From CAYRJD01 sp965212125 (GTDB lineage Bacteria; Actinomycetota; Acidimicrobiia; Acidimicrobiales; Poriferisodalaceae), in NCBI GenBank assembly GCA_965212125.1, contig OZ243045.1:496001-560000 (forward strand): DNA of 64,000 nt, in the 5' to 3' direction. The notes beneath the pieces are model-generated. The model was not told the DNA's origin. It did not search any database and was given only the letters and a program-made list of their open reading frames with translations. The position numbers and the translations under genes are program-made. The first letter of the stretch is position 1, and the number at the start of each line of letters is the position of its first letter. Below are positions 26,236 to 34,187 of the stretch, piece after piece.

Positions 26236-27078
26236 GTGCAGCCAAGGCGGCGCCAGACAATACGCGACCTGGCGGTATACACGCATCCCGGCGGTGCTGC
26301 GGCTGGCGGCGCTGCGGCTGGTGGTGCTGCGGCTGGTGGTGCTGACACGCCTGGCGCTGCCGCCGAAGGCATGCCCAATCTGGTGCTGATACACGGCACT
26401 TTGGATCGTGGCGCGGGAATGTTGCCGCTAGCTCGTCGGCTGCGCGAGTTCAACATCACGCGCTATGACCGGCGCGGCTACGGGCGTTCTTTTGCGACCG
26501 GTCCGGCGGAGAGTTTTGCGACCCAGCTAGCCGACTTGGAGGCCGTCATCAACGGACAACGGTCGGTCTTATTCGGGCACAGTTACGGCGGTGTGCTGGC
26601 GCTGGCTCTAGCTGCGCAGCGGCATCGCGACGTAGCGGCCGTGGTCACTTTTGAGGCGCCGCGGGCGTGGGAGCCATGGTGGACCGCGCCGCCAGCTGAC
26701 GATCTGCTTGAACCGGCCGCAGCCATGGACGCAGCGGAACAGTTCTGCCGCGCAATGATGGGCGACCAGATCTGGGAAGGATTGCCTTTGGCGACGCGTC
26801 AAGCCCGCCGCGCAGAGGGAACAGCGATGATCACGGAGCTACAGCATCAATACGTCCGGCAATATGACGCCTCCGAGATTGCCGTGCCGGTGGTGGTGGG
26901 CGTGGGGGAGCTTTCAGGGCCCAGAACTCAACGTGCGGCCAAGCTGACCGCCGACGAAGCCGCCGTTGGCGCCACCGCCAGCGAGATCCGCAGCGTGGCG
27001 GGTGCGGGACACGGCGCACCCATGACGCACGCCAACGAAGTTGCGGGGCTAGTCCGGCGGGCGTTTGATTTGATCTAG
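26236..27078 (+). CDS. Alpha/beta hydrolase with an Ala/Gly repeat near the N-terminus
   Basis: A 280-residue alpha/beta hydrolase: oxyanion segment LVLIHGTLDRGAG, DRRGYGRS, nucleophile elbow GHSYGGVLAL, and a C-terminal GAGHGAPMTH that carries the catalytic His. Residues 20-34 are a threefold GGAAA repeat encoded by 15-nt DNA repeats, probably slippage-generated. GTG 26236 is 16 bases after the pyk stop. The substrate is unknown. The stop TAG overlaps the stop of the convergent membrane protein gene in a CTAG. Confidence 0.82.
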   Translation: MQPRRRQTIRDLAVYTHPGGAAAGGAAAGGAAAGGADTPGAAAEGMPNLVLIHGTLDRGAGMLPLARRLREFNITRYDRRGYGRSFATGPAESFATQLADLEAVINGQRSVLFGHSYGGVLALALAAQRHRDVAAVVTFEAPRAWEPWWTAPPADDLLEPAAAMDAAEQFCRAMMGDQIWEGLPLATRQARRAEGTAMITELQHQYVRQYDASEIAVPVVVGVGELSGPRTQRAAKLTADEAAVGATASEIRSVAGAGHGAPMTHANEVAGLVRRAFDLI

Positions 27079-27386
27079 CCGTTGCCTACCCGCGCCCGAT
27101 CTTCACCGCACAGCACGCTTTCGGGTATTTCAATGTCCGCTCCGAATACGGCGCAGTCGCAGGTTTCGTAGCAGTCACGCAGGTTGACCCACTGAGTTGC
27201 CAGCGCAATCGTTATCGCAGTCACTATCGCGGTGAGAATCAAAAACTTGACCGCCTTGCGCGCGAGTATGACCGTAATTATCGCCACCAAAGCCAGAGCC
27301 GCGATCAACAGCCCCAGTACAAGCCGGGCGTCGTCAGCTTCAAGCCATTCAGGTAGCACTGCCGTTGCAGTGTAGATTGATTTCAT
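27075..27386 (-). CDS. Small membrane protein with two transmembrane segments
   Basis: A 103-residue protein not recognised as a named family. Two hydrophobic helices (about residues 21-42, LVLGLLIAALALVAIITVIL, and 46-66, ending in TAIVTAITIALATQW) are separated by a basic turn (ARKAVK). The C-terminal tail is rich in Cys and acid (RDCYETCDCAVFGADIEIPE). The coherent helices and an ATG start support it being real. The function is unknown. Confidence 0.65.
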   Translation of the reverse strand: MKSIYTATAVLPEWLEADDARLVLGLLIAALALVAIITVILARKAVKFLILTAIVTAITIALATQWVNLRDCYETCDCAVFGADIEIPESVLCGEDRARVGNG

Positions 27387-27456
27387 CGCATCGCAGCCCG
27401 ATCAAGAGTCGACGCAAAGACCAATCGGCATACACCGCGGCGGACCGCCCGAAACG

Positions 27457-27852
27457 GTGCTTGATCCGCCGCGCGCCGAAGCCATCGCCGCATTAGCGGC
27501 GGCATTAAGTGAGCCATCGCCGCTTGGCGCCTTAGCCGAAGTTGCCAGCAGCAATCCGCAGATGCTTGATGTTTGGGCCGAGCTTGGCAGAGTCAGCCGC
27601 CAAGCCGGCGACACGATCGCTGCGTACGCGTACTTTCGGGTCGGCTATCACCGTGGGCTTGACGCACTGCGGGCGCAGGGTTGGCGCGGTAGCGGCTATG
27701 TGCGCTGGGAGCACCCAACAAACCTGGGATTCTTGCGCTGCCTAAAAGGCCTGCAGGATTGCGCTAGCGACATTGCTGAAATCGACGAAGCGCAACGCTG
27801 CGCTCAGTTTTTGGCGCAACTTGACCCCAGCGGCGTTCCAGCCAGCGAGTGA
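27457..27852 (+). CDS. DUF3151 domain protein
   Basis: A protein of about 131 residues matching my memory of the actinobacterial DUF3151 family: AYAYFRVGYHRGLDALRAQGW, VRWEHPTNLGFLRCL and EAQRCAQFLAQLDP. It is an all-helical, TPR-like protein of unknown function. The frame stays open upstream to 27376, so GTG 27457 may not be the true start. Its stop overlaps the mobA GTG start by 4 bases (GTGA). Confidence 0.82.
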   Translation: MLDPPRAEAIAALAAALSEPSPLGALAEVASSNPQMLDVWAELGRVSRQAGDTIAAYAYFRVGYHRGLDALRAQGWRGSGYVRWEHPTNLGFLRCLKGLQDCASDIAEIDEAQRCAQFLAQLDPSGVPASE

Positions 27853-28484
27853 CCCCGGCAACAACGCTGCTTACCGGCGCGATTCTGGGCGGCGGTGATT
27901 CAACGCGGATGGGCGCGGACAAAGCCACGCTGGAGATTGCGGGCAAGCCAATGGCGCAGTGGGTCAGCGAGGCGATGCTTGCCGCCAATCCGGCCGCCGC
28001 GGGCAGTGCCGCAGAGCCAGACATCGCAGAGCCAGACACCGTGAGAATCGAGCGCACGGTGCTGTTGGGGTCAGAGTCCGTCGCGGGCATCCCGGCGATC
28101 CCTGACAACGCACCCGGCCGCGGCCCGCTTGCGGCGATAGCTGATGCACTAGACCAACTTGGTGACCTGTTCGTGTGCCCGTGCGATGTTCCAACGCTGC
28201 CACCTGAAATCATTAGCCAAATTGCAGCCGTCGCCAGCTGCACGCAACGCCCGATCGTGCTCGCATTTAGCGACCGACTTGAACCCTTGATCGGCGTTTT
28301 CCGCGCCGCGGCGGCCGAACCGCTGCGTGCGGCGTTCAACGATGGTGCGCGTGGTCCAATGGAGGCGCTGGTGGATCGGCAAGCGGTCAAATATGCAACC
28401 GTTGGCGTTGATGTTGACCTTGTGCGCAACGTGAACGAACCCGCTGACCTGGTAAGCGCAAGCGCAGCCATGAGCCAGGTGTAA
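27849..28484 (+). CDS. mobA: Molybdenum cofactor nucleotidyltransferase (MobA-like)
   Basis: A 211-residue nucleotidyltransferase that attaches a nucleotide (GMP for MobA, CMP for MocA relatives) to molybdopterin. GAILGGGDSTRMGADKA is the signature loop, and VCPCDVPTLP carries the metal-binding Asp. IGVFRAAAAEPLRAAFNDG matches the C-terminal half. Since CoxL-type enzymes use the cytosine dinucleotide cofactor, a MocA-like specificity is possible. It is translationally coupled to DUF3151. Confidence 0.85.
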   Translation: MTPATTLLTGAILGGGDSTRMGADKATLEIAGKPMAQWVSEAMLAANPAAAGSAAEPDIAEPDTVRIERTVLLGSESVAGIPAIPDNAPGRGPLAAIADALDQLGDLFVCPCDVPTLPPEIISQIAAVASCTQRPIVLAFSDRLEPLIGVFRAAAAEPLRAAFNDGARGPMEALVDRQAVKYATVGVDVDLVRNVNEPADLVSASAAMSQV

Positions 28485-28495
28485 TCATGAGCCAG
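28469..28495. repeat. Duplicated CATGAGCCAG at the mobA 3' end
   Basis: CATGAGCCAG at 28469-28478 lies in the last mobA codons and recurs at 28486-28495 after the stop, a 17-base period. A second copy ends just before the RNase D start. Confidence 0.6.
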
Positions 28496-28505
28496 CCAGG
28501 CAACC

Positions 28506-29681
28506 ATGACTAACGCGCAGATCTCTTACGAATGGATTGACACCGCATCCGGCTTCGAAGGCTTTTTGGGTTCGCTCAATGGCGTTGACCGCATCGGCAT
28601 CGATACAGAGTTTCACCGCGAGCGCAGCTACTGGCCAGAACTAGCGCTTGTTCAGATCGCAGCAGGTGAGCGAAACGTTCTCCTTGACCCGTTGGCCGTA
28701 AACGTGTCGGCGCTGGCGGATTTGATTACCGGCACGGCGGTAACGGTTATGCACGCCAGCGACCAAGATCTGGAGATGCTTTACAACGCTTGCGGCGCTA
28801 TTCCCAGTCGGCTGTTTGATGTGCAAATAGCGGCAGGTTTCAACGGCATGTCAACTCCGTCGCTTTCAACGTTGGTAGCCAACTTCACCAAACACAAGAT
28901 CAGCAAAGGCAACCGCCTGACCAACTGGCTGCAGCGTCCGCTATCGCAAGCGCAGTGCCAATATGCGGCTAGCGACGTTGCGTTCCTGTTTGAAATAACC
29001 GATCGGCTGCTTAGCGACCTGGCAAAAAGTGGCCGTACTCAATGGGCGCTTGATGAGTGTGAGCAGGCCAGAAAGCCGCCACCGCCTCCGCAAGACCCAG
29101 ACCTGGCGTGGTTCAAGATCAAGGCCGCGCGACAGCTACGCGGCAAGGCGCGGGCGGCGGCCAGCACTCTGGCGGCTTGGCGCGAACTCACCGCTCGCAA
29201 AAAGAACCTTCCGCCGCGCTTTGTGCTTAGCGATCTGGCGCTTGTTGCCATCGCGCAGCGTCAGCCTAAAACCGATGACGAACTGAAATCGCTGCGAGGG
29301 GTGCAGGGGTCGTTGGGCAAATCTCACACCAAAGATGTGTTGGAGGCGGTGCGTTGCGGCGCCGAGATGCGGCCTGAAAATGTGGCGTTGCCAGAACGGA
29401 TTGACCGTCCAGAGCTGGCTGGCAGTTTGCGATCGGCGGTACCGCTGATTAGCGCCTGGCTAGACGGACTAGCTCACAGCCAGCACTTAGATCGAACGTT
29501 GCTGGCGACACGCAACGATGTTGAGCTGTTGCTGATGGGTGATGAGGAAAGTCGCTTGGCGCATGGCTGGCGAGCGGATCTGGTCGGATCAACCGTGACC
29601 GACTTGGTGGCGGGGCGTGCCAGCATTGCCTTTGATAAAGCGAAGGGCTTGAGCGTTGAGCCACGTTCGACGCGGTGCTAG
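28506..29681 (+). CDS. Ribonuclease D-like 3'-5' exonuclease with HRDC domain
   Basis: A 391-residue DEDD-family exonuclease for RNA 3' end processing. Exo I is RIGIDTEFHRE (Asp, Glu), Exo II lies in VMHASDQDLEML, and Exo III YAASDVAFLFEI has the Tyr four residues before Asp (DEDDy). An HRDC domain follows (ARKKNLPPRFVLSDLALVAIA). ATG 28506 lies 21 bases after mobA stop. The 3' end runs into GTGCTAG repeats. Confidence 0.9.
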   Translation: MTNAQISYEWIDTASGFEGFLGSLNGVDRIGIDTEFHRERSYWPELALVQIAAGERNVLLDPLAVNVSALADLITGTAVTVMHASDQDLEMLYNACGAIPSRLFDVQIAAGFNGMSTPSLSTLVANFTKHKISKGNRLTNWLQRPLSQAQCQYAASDVAFLFEITDRLLSDLAKSGRTQWALDECEQARKPPPPPQDPDLAWFKIKAARQLRGKARAAASTLAAWRELTARKKNLPPRFVLSDLALVAIAQRQPKTDDELKSLRGVQGSLGKSHTKDVLEAVRCGAEMRPENVALPERIDRPELAGSLRSAVPLISAWLDGLAHSQHLDRTLLATRNDVELLLMGDEESRLAHGWRADLVGSTVTDLVAGRASIAFDKAKGLSVEPRSTRC

Positions 29682-29731
29682 CCAGTGCTAGTCAGGCAGT
29701 GCTAGTCGGCGCTAGCCCAAAGCGGCACTAG
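29675..29731. repeat. GTGCTAG repeat cluster after the RNase D stop
   Basis: GTGCTAG at 29675 (holding the stop codon), 29685 and 29699, GCGCTAG at 29709 and CACTAG at 29726. Spacing is irregular (10, 14, 10, 17), so this is a cluster of diverged gene-end copies. Confidence 0.6.
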
Positions 29732-29852
29732 CCAAGCCCGGTGCCAAAACACGAAACGAAGCGACTAGTACGCTAACCTTGAAAGGAGCGCCGACAATTC
29801 CGCAGATGCTCGGGAATGTGGCACGGCAGAGTTGATTTTTAAGGAGCTCGCT
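29732..29852 (+). promoter_or_regulatory. Leader region with a possible 12-codon upstream reading frame
   Basis: The gap before the acidic small protein contains a strong SD-like AAAGGAG (29782-29788) placed 8 bases before ATT at 29797. From ATT the frame reads 12 codons to TGA (29833-29835), passing an in-frame ATG. A second SD, AAGGAG (29841-29846), serves the next gene. ATT starts are rare, so this leader peptide is only a possibility. Confidence 0.25.
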
Positions 29853-30122
29853 GTGAAGAAAGGCCGCCACCGTCGTTACGAAGAGGCTCGCAAGTTTCAC
29901 CGTGACAGCGCCGCTCAGTTTGATATTGAAAACTATGACTTTGAAGCCGGTGATGGTTTCAGTGACATCCTTGAATCAAACAAGTCCGACGACAACGATG
30001 ATGCTCTTGACGATGAGTACGAAGACCTCGACAAAAAGTACGACCCGTACAGCGATCTGGCGCAAGAAACGGATGCCGAAGACGAAGAGGACGCTGAATC
30101 AACCTCTGACGATTCTCGCTAA
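29853..30122 (+). CDS. Small acidic protein of unknown function
   Basis: An 89-residue protein from GTG 29853, with AAGGAG ideally spaced upstream. The N-terminus is basic (MKKGRHRRYEEARKFHRD) and the last 60 residues are highly acidic (SDDNDDALDDEYEDLD, DAEDEEDAESTSDD) and probably disordered. The charge pattern suggests binding to nucleic acid or a basic protein, but I do not recognise the family. It has one of the best ribosome binding sites among the host genes, suggesting good expression. Confidence 0.65.
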   Translation: MKKGRHRRYEEARKFHRDSAAQFDIENYDFEAGDGFSDILESNKSDDNDDALDDEYEDLDKKYDPYSDLAQETDAEDEEDAESTSDDSR

Positions 30123-30198
30123 ATCCCCGGCTCTGCCAATCCCGCTCGCCAGCTCCGCTGCGCCAGCCCCCGTCCGATCCTGAGCCTGAGCGTCGCCA

Positions 30199-31620
30199 TT
30201 GCAATCGCTGCTTGATGAGCTAACTGCGCTGCTGGGTGAGCGTGCGCGTGCAGACACGCTGGAGCTAAACCTTTACGGCCGTGATGGTTCGGCTCTGAGC
30301 GGTGAAGCCGCGGCGGTGTGCTGGCCGCAAACCACAGCTGAAGTAGCCGAGATAGTGCGCGCCTGCGTGCGCCATCAGCATCCATTTATGGCGCGTGGTT
30401 CGGGCACAGGTCTGGCAGGCGGAGCGGTGCCAACGGGCCGACCGGTCGTCATCGCCACCTCAAAAATGAACCAGATAACCGAAATCAGCATTGACGATCG
30501 CATCGCTTGGGTTCAGCCCGGCGTGCTGAACCTAGACCTCAGCCGAGCGCTCGCCCCGTACGGCATGCATTTCGCACCCGACCCGTCCAGCCAGCAGGTC
30601 TGCTCTTTGGGCGGCAATGTCGCCAACAACAGCGGCGGTCCACACTGCCTGGCTTACGGGGTCACCACTGCACACGTCGCCGCGCTAGAGGTGGTCTTGC
30701 CAGACGGCGAGGTAACCGTTTTGGGTTCGCTGGAGCCCGACACACCCGGCTACGACCTGCGCGGGTTATTCATCGGTTCCGAAGGAACGCTGGGCATTGC
30801 GACCAGCGTGGCGGTTCGCCTAACTCCCAACCCTGAGCACGTGCGCACGCTGCTGATCGACTTTGACGACGTGGCCGAAGCCGCCGCGACGGTGTCGGCC
30901 ATCATTGCGGCCGGGCTAGTGCCGGCTGCGTTGGAGATGATGGACCAACGGGCGGTTGAAATAGTTGAAGCCTTCGCCCATGCGGGCTACTCAACGACTG
31001 CGGCCGCCGTGTTGCTAGTGGAGCTTGACGGGCTGACCGCGGGCGTGGAAGCCGGCGTGGAGATGGTGACTGCGGCGGCGAACCAGCATCGCGCCACCAA
31101 CGTGCGGGTGGCCGCGGACGATGCCGAACGGGCGCTGCTGTGGAAGGGTCGCAAGAACGCATTCGGAGCGGTGGCACGAATCAAGCCCGACTACTACCTG
31201 CACGACACCGTCGTGCCGCGCACCAAGCTGGTCAGCGTCTTAGAAAAGATCTATGTGATCGCCGACGCACACGACCTGATCGCCGTGAATGTGTTTCACG
31301 CGGGCGACGGCAACCTGCACCCGATTCTGGCTTACGACGCGCGTGAGCCGGGCGTGATGGAAAGGGTGCATGCGGCCGGGCGAGAAATCATCGCTGCGTC
31401 GATCGAAGCCGGCGGCGTGCTTAGCGGCGAGCACGGCATCGGCTTGGAAAAACGGGACTACATGTCGATGCTTTTCAGCGCTCACGACATGGTTACCCAA
31501 GACAGCGTCCGTGAGGTTTTTGATCCGCAGGGGCTGGCGAATCCGCTCAAGGTGATTCCGTCTGGGTCTCGCTGTAGCGACTCGTTCGGCGCCAACGTGC
31601 CGGAAGGCGTTTGGGTTTAG
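30199..31620 (+). CDS. glcD: Glycolate oxidase subunit GlcD
   Basis: A 473-residue FAD subunit of glycolate (2-hydroxyacid) dehydrogenase. It has the PCMH FAD domain (ARGSGTGLAGGAVPTGRP, CSLGGNVANNSGGPHCLAYG, LFIGSEGTLGIATS) and the FAD-oxidase_C domain (NVFHAGDGNLHPIL, VLSGEHGIGLEKRDYM). It oxidises glycolate to glyoxylate with GlcE and GlcF, which follow directly. The start appears to be TTG 30199. Confidence 0.9.
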   Translation: MQSLLDELTALLGERARADTLELNLYGRDGSALSGEAAAVCWPQTTAEVAEIVRACVRHQHPFMARGSGTGLAGGAVPTGRPVVIATSKMNQITEISIDDRIAWVQPGVLNLDLSRALAPYGMHFAPDPSSQQVCSLGGNVANNSGGPHCLAYGVTTAHVAALEVVLPDGEVTVLGSLEPDTPGYDLRGLFIGSEGTLGIATSVAVRLTPNPEHVRTLLIDFDDVAEAAATVSAIIAAGLVPAALEMMDQRAVEIVEAFAHAGYSTTAAAVLLVELDGLTAGVEAGVEMVTAAANQHRATNVRVAADDAERALLWKGRKNAFGAVARIKPDYYLHDTVVPRTKLVSVLEKIYVIADAHDLIAVNVFHAGDGNLHPILAYDAREPGVMERVHAAGREIIAASIEAGGVLSGEHGIGLEKRDYMSMLFSAHDMVTQDSVREVFDPQGLANPLKVIPSGSRCSDSFGANVPEGVWV

Positions 31621-31622
31621 GC

Positions 31623-32678
31623 GTGCCTGACGACACCTCGGCCAACTTGCGCACGATGCCCGACGCCGTCAAGAAGTTCGGAGCGACGGTTGGCAGCGAA
31701 GGACCCGTGATGGTGCTTGGCGGCGGCACCCACGCCGCCCACATGCCGCTGGCTTCGGTGCAAGCGGCCGCCCGCACAGATGAGGTCGCGCAGGTGCGTG
31801 CCCCGGCGGGCATCTGGGAATACACGCCGTCGGAGATGACGGTGCGCTGCGGAGCGGGGACAACCCTGGCGGAGCTAGATGCCGCTTTGACCCCGCACGG
31901 CCAAATGGTGCCCTTTGACGCCAGCCCGCAGGCAACCGTGGGCGGAGTGTTGGCTACCGGGCTGAGTGGGCATCGGCGGCTTCGCTATGGGCATGTGCGA
32001 GACCTGGTGCTACAAACCCGCCACATCGATCACAACGGCCAGGTGGTGACGGCTGGCGGACCAACGGTGAAGAACGTGTCCGGCTACGACCTGTGCCGCC
32101 TGTTGGTGGGGTCGTTTGGCACCTTGGGGTTCTTCGCTGAGGTCATCCTGCGCTGCCTGCCGATCCCGGCCGTTTCGCAATGGTTGGTCGGCCAATCCGA
32201 TCCGTTTCAAGTTTTTGATGTGCTTTACCGACCCGCCAGCATCTTGTGGGACGGAACTTCAACTTGGATGCTGTTGGAAGGGCACCCGGACGACGTTGCG
32301 AGCGAGACCGCCAAGCTGGCGCAGATGCAGCTAGCCATGCAGCCAACCGAGCAACCCGCCGCGCTGGGGGAGTGGCTAAGCGGCGCCAAGCGAGCATCAC
32401 TACGGCCGAGCCAGCTACGCCAGCTAGCTCAGTCCGCTAGTCCGTCTGGCGCGAACAACTCACCCGCCGCAAGCAGCACACCCGTTTGGCTCGCCGAAGT
32501 AGGTGTGGGCGTGGTGCATTATCAGGGCGACAATCCGACTCTTGCCGCCAACGCCAGCTCCGTCAGCCCTGCCGTCAGTCCCGCTAACCCCGCCGCAACC
32601 AACGCCGCACTTGCGCAAGCCATCAAGCGTCGCCTTGACCCCAGCGGCCGCCTCAACCCAGGGCTGCAGCCATGGTGA
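31623..32678 (+). CDS. glcE: Glycolate oxidase subunit GlcE
   Basis: About 352 residues: a truncated FAD-domain relative of GlcD (MVLGGGTHAAHMPL, TVGGVLATGLSGHRRLRYG, VKNVSGYDLCRLLVGSFGTLGFFAEV). C-terminal half is Ala/Ser-rich and poorly conserved. I chose GTG 31623, just after the glcD stop; TTG 31611 overlaps glcD. The end overlaps the glcF start by 7 bases. Confidence 0.85.
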   Translation: MPDDTSANLRTMPDAVKKFGATVGSEGPVMVLGGGTHAAHMPLASVQAAARTDEVAQVRAPAGIWEYTPSEMTVRCGAGTTLAELDAALTPHGQMVPFDASPQATVGGVLATGLSGHRRLRYGHVRDLVLQTRHIDHNGQVVTAGGPTVKNVSGYDLCRLLVGSFGTLGFFAEVILRCLPIPAVSQWLVGQSDPFQVFDVLYRPASILWDGTSTWMLLEGHPDDVASETAKLAQMQLAMQPTEQPAALGEWLSGAKRASLRPSQLRQLAQSASPSGANNSPAASSTPVWLAEVGVGVVHYQGDNPTLAANASSVSPAVSPANPAATNAALAQAIKRRLDPSGRLNPGLQPW

Positions 32679-33943
32679 CCAGCCAGGCAGCCCAGCCAGA
32701 GGGAACCTTCGCACTCGACCTCAACTTAGACGCCGATCACCTGGTCGCATGCGTGGCCTGCGGCATGTGCCTGCCGCACTGCCCGACCTTTCGTGTTAGC
32801 GGCGAAGAGTCGGCATCGCCGCGGGGTCGCATCGCGCTAATGCGTCAGGTCGCGGAGCAGGGCTACGCCGATGAGCACTTCACGGAGTTCATGGACGCAT
32901 GCATCCAATGCCGTGGCTGCGAAACCTCCTGCCCGGCCGGGGTGGAATACGGCGAACTAATGGAAGGCACCCGAGCCGCTCTGGCATCGCAAACCCGCTA
33001 CCAACCGTGGTGGCGACGTCTGGGCTATCGCACGCTGGGAATGCCCAAGTTGTTGTCGGCTGCGTCACGCGCCCTAGCGGTGCTGCAGCGCCTGCGGCTG
33101 ATTCCGCGGCGATTGGGCCTGCCGCAAATCCCCATCAGGCAGCGCAAGTTGCGCCCCAGCGGCACCGACGTGTGGCTATTTACCGGCTGCGTTATGGATG
33201 CTTGGATGCGCGACACTCACGCAGCCGTGAAGCGAGTGGTGGAGGCAACCGGTGCGGGAGTTGCGCTGCCTGCGCCTGGCGCGGCTTGTTGCGGTGCGCT
33301 GCACGTTCACGCTGGTTTGCAAGACGAAGCCAAACGCCTAGCGCAGCGGGTGATGGCTGCGTTCCCGGGCGACGCTCCGATATTGGTGGATTCGGCCGGC
33401 TGCGGTGCCGCCTTGAAGGCATACGACACCTTGTTGCAGACGCCGGCCGCAGAGGCTTTTGTTGAGCGGGTGCTTGACGTGCATGAGTGGCTGGCGCAGA
33501 ACCTGGATCGGCTGCCAGCCGCGCCTGCCGATTCCGGCGCTCCCGCTGGTTCCGGCGCTCCCGCTGAGCCCACCAAAGTTCGCCCCGATGTGGCGGTGGT
33601 TGACCCCTGCCATCTGCGCCACGTTCAGCTTGCTCACCAGCCGGTGCATGAGGTGCTGCGTCGCTACACGAACGCCATAGAGCTTGACGATGACGGGCTG
33701 TGCTGCGGCGCGGGTGGCGCTTACTCCGCCGTTCATCCCGACACGGCTGCGGCAGTAAGAGACCGCAAGCTGGCAGCGGTGGAACGCACCGGCGCAAATC
33801 TGGTGGCGGCTGCGAATCCCGGCTGCGTGCTGCACCTGGCTACGGCCGGGCTAAATGTGCAACACCCTTTGGAAATCGTTGATGCGATACTTACGCAGAC
33901 TCACGGGAGCGACTACGGGGGCGAGCATGGAATCACAACTTGA
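32672..33943 (+). CDS. glcF: Glycolate oxidase iron-sulfur subunit GlcF
   Basis: A 423-residue electron-transfer subunit. Two 4Fe-4S motifs are CVACGMCLPHCPTF and CIQCRGCETSCPAG; two cysteine-rich CCG domains follow (GAACCGALHVHAG and DDGLCCGAGGAYS), as in GlcF and heterodisulfide reductase-type proteins. An Ala/Pro/Gly repeat insert (PADSGAPAGSGAPAEP) separates the CCG domains. It passes electrons from the flavin subunits to a quinone or other acceptor. Confidence 0.9.
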   Translation: MVTSQAAQPEGTFALDLNLDADHLVACVACGMCLPHCPTFRVSGEESASPRGRIALMRQVAEQGYADEHFTEFMDACIQCRGCETSCPAGVEYGELMEGTRAALASQTRYQPWWRRLGYRTLGMPKLLSAASRALAVLQRLRLIPRRLGLPQIPIRQRKLRPSGTDVWLFTGCVMDAWMRDTHAAVKRVVEATGAGVALPAPGAACCGALHVHAGLQDEAKRLAQRVMAAFPGDAPILVDSAGCGAALKAYDTLLQTPAAEAFVERVLDVHEWLAQNLDRLPAAPADSGAPAGSGAPAEPTKVRPDVAVVDPCHLRHVQLAHQPVHEVLRRYTNAIELDDDGLCCGAGGAYSAVHPDTAAAVRDRKLAAVERTGANLVAAANPGCVLHLATAGLNVQHPLEIVDAILTQTHGSDYGGEHGITT

Positions 33944-34187
33944 AGATCTGGCCGGTCGTTTAGACGACATCAGCGAGCAGCTTGCCGAACTCGGCATTGA
34001 GGTGCTGCGAGAGGCGCTGGAGATTTCCGCCGCCCAAGCGCAGGAGAATGCCGACGAAGCTGGCAGTGGCAAGAGCGCCACCAAGCCGCCTCAGGTGCAG
34101 TTGGAAAAGCAGTTGGCACGCGCCCGCAATGCGGTGCTGAAGGCCGCCGAGTTGCTGCGGACGGCGACGGCGCAGGCGGCGAGTTAG
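33927..34187 (+). CDS. Small coiled-coil protein
   Basis: An 86-residue helical protein (MESQLEDLAGRLDDISEQLA followed by a Lys/Ala-rich second helix) from ATG 33927, overlapping the glcF end by 17 bases. Heptad-like spacing suggests a coiled-coil hairpin. Not recognised; no catalytic motif. It is adjacent, tail to tail, to fbiC. Confidence 0.6.
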   Translation: MESQLEDLAGRLDDISEQLAELGIEVLREALEISAAQAQENADEAGSGKSATKPPQVQLEKQLARARNAVLKAAELLRTATAQAAS

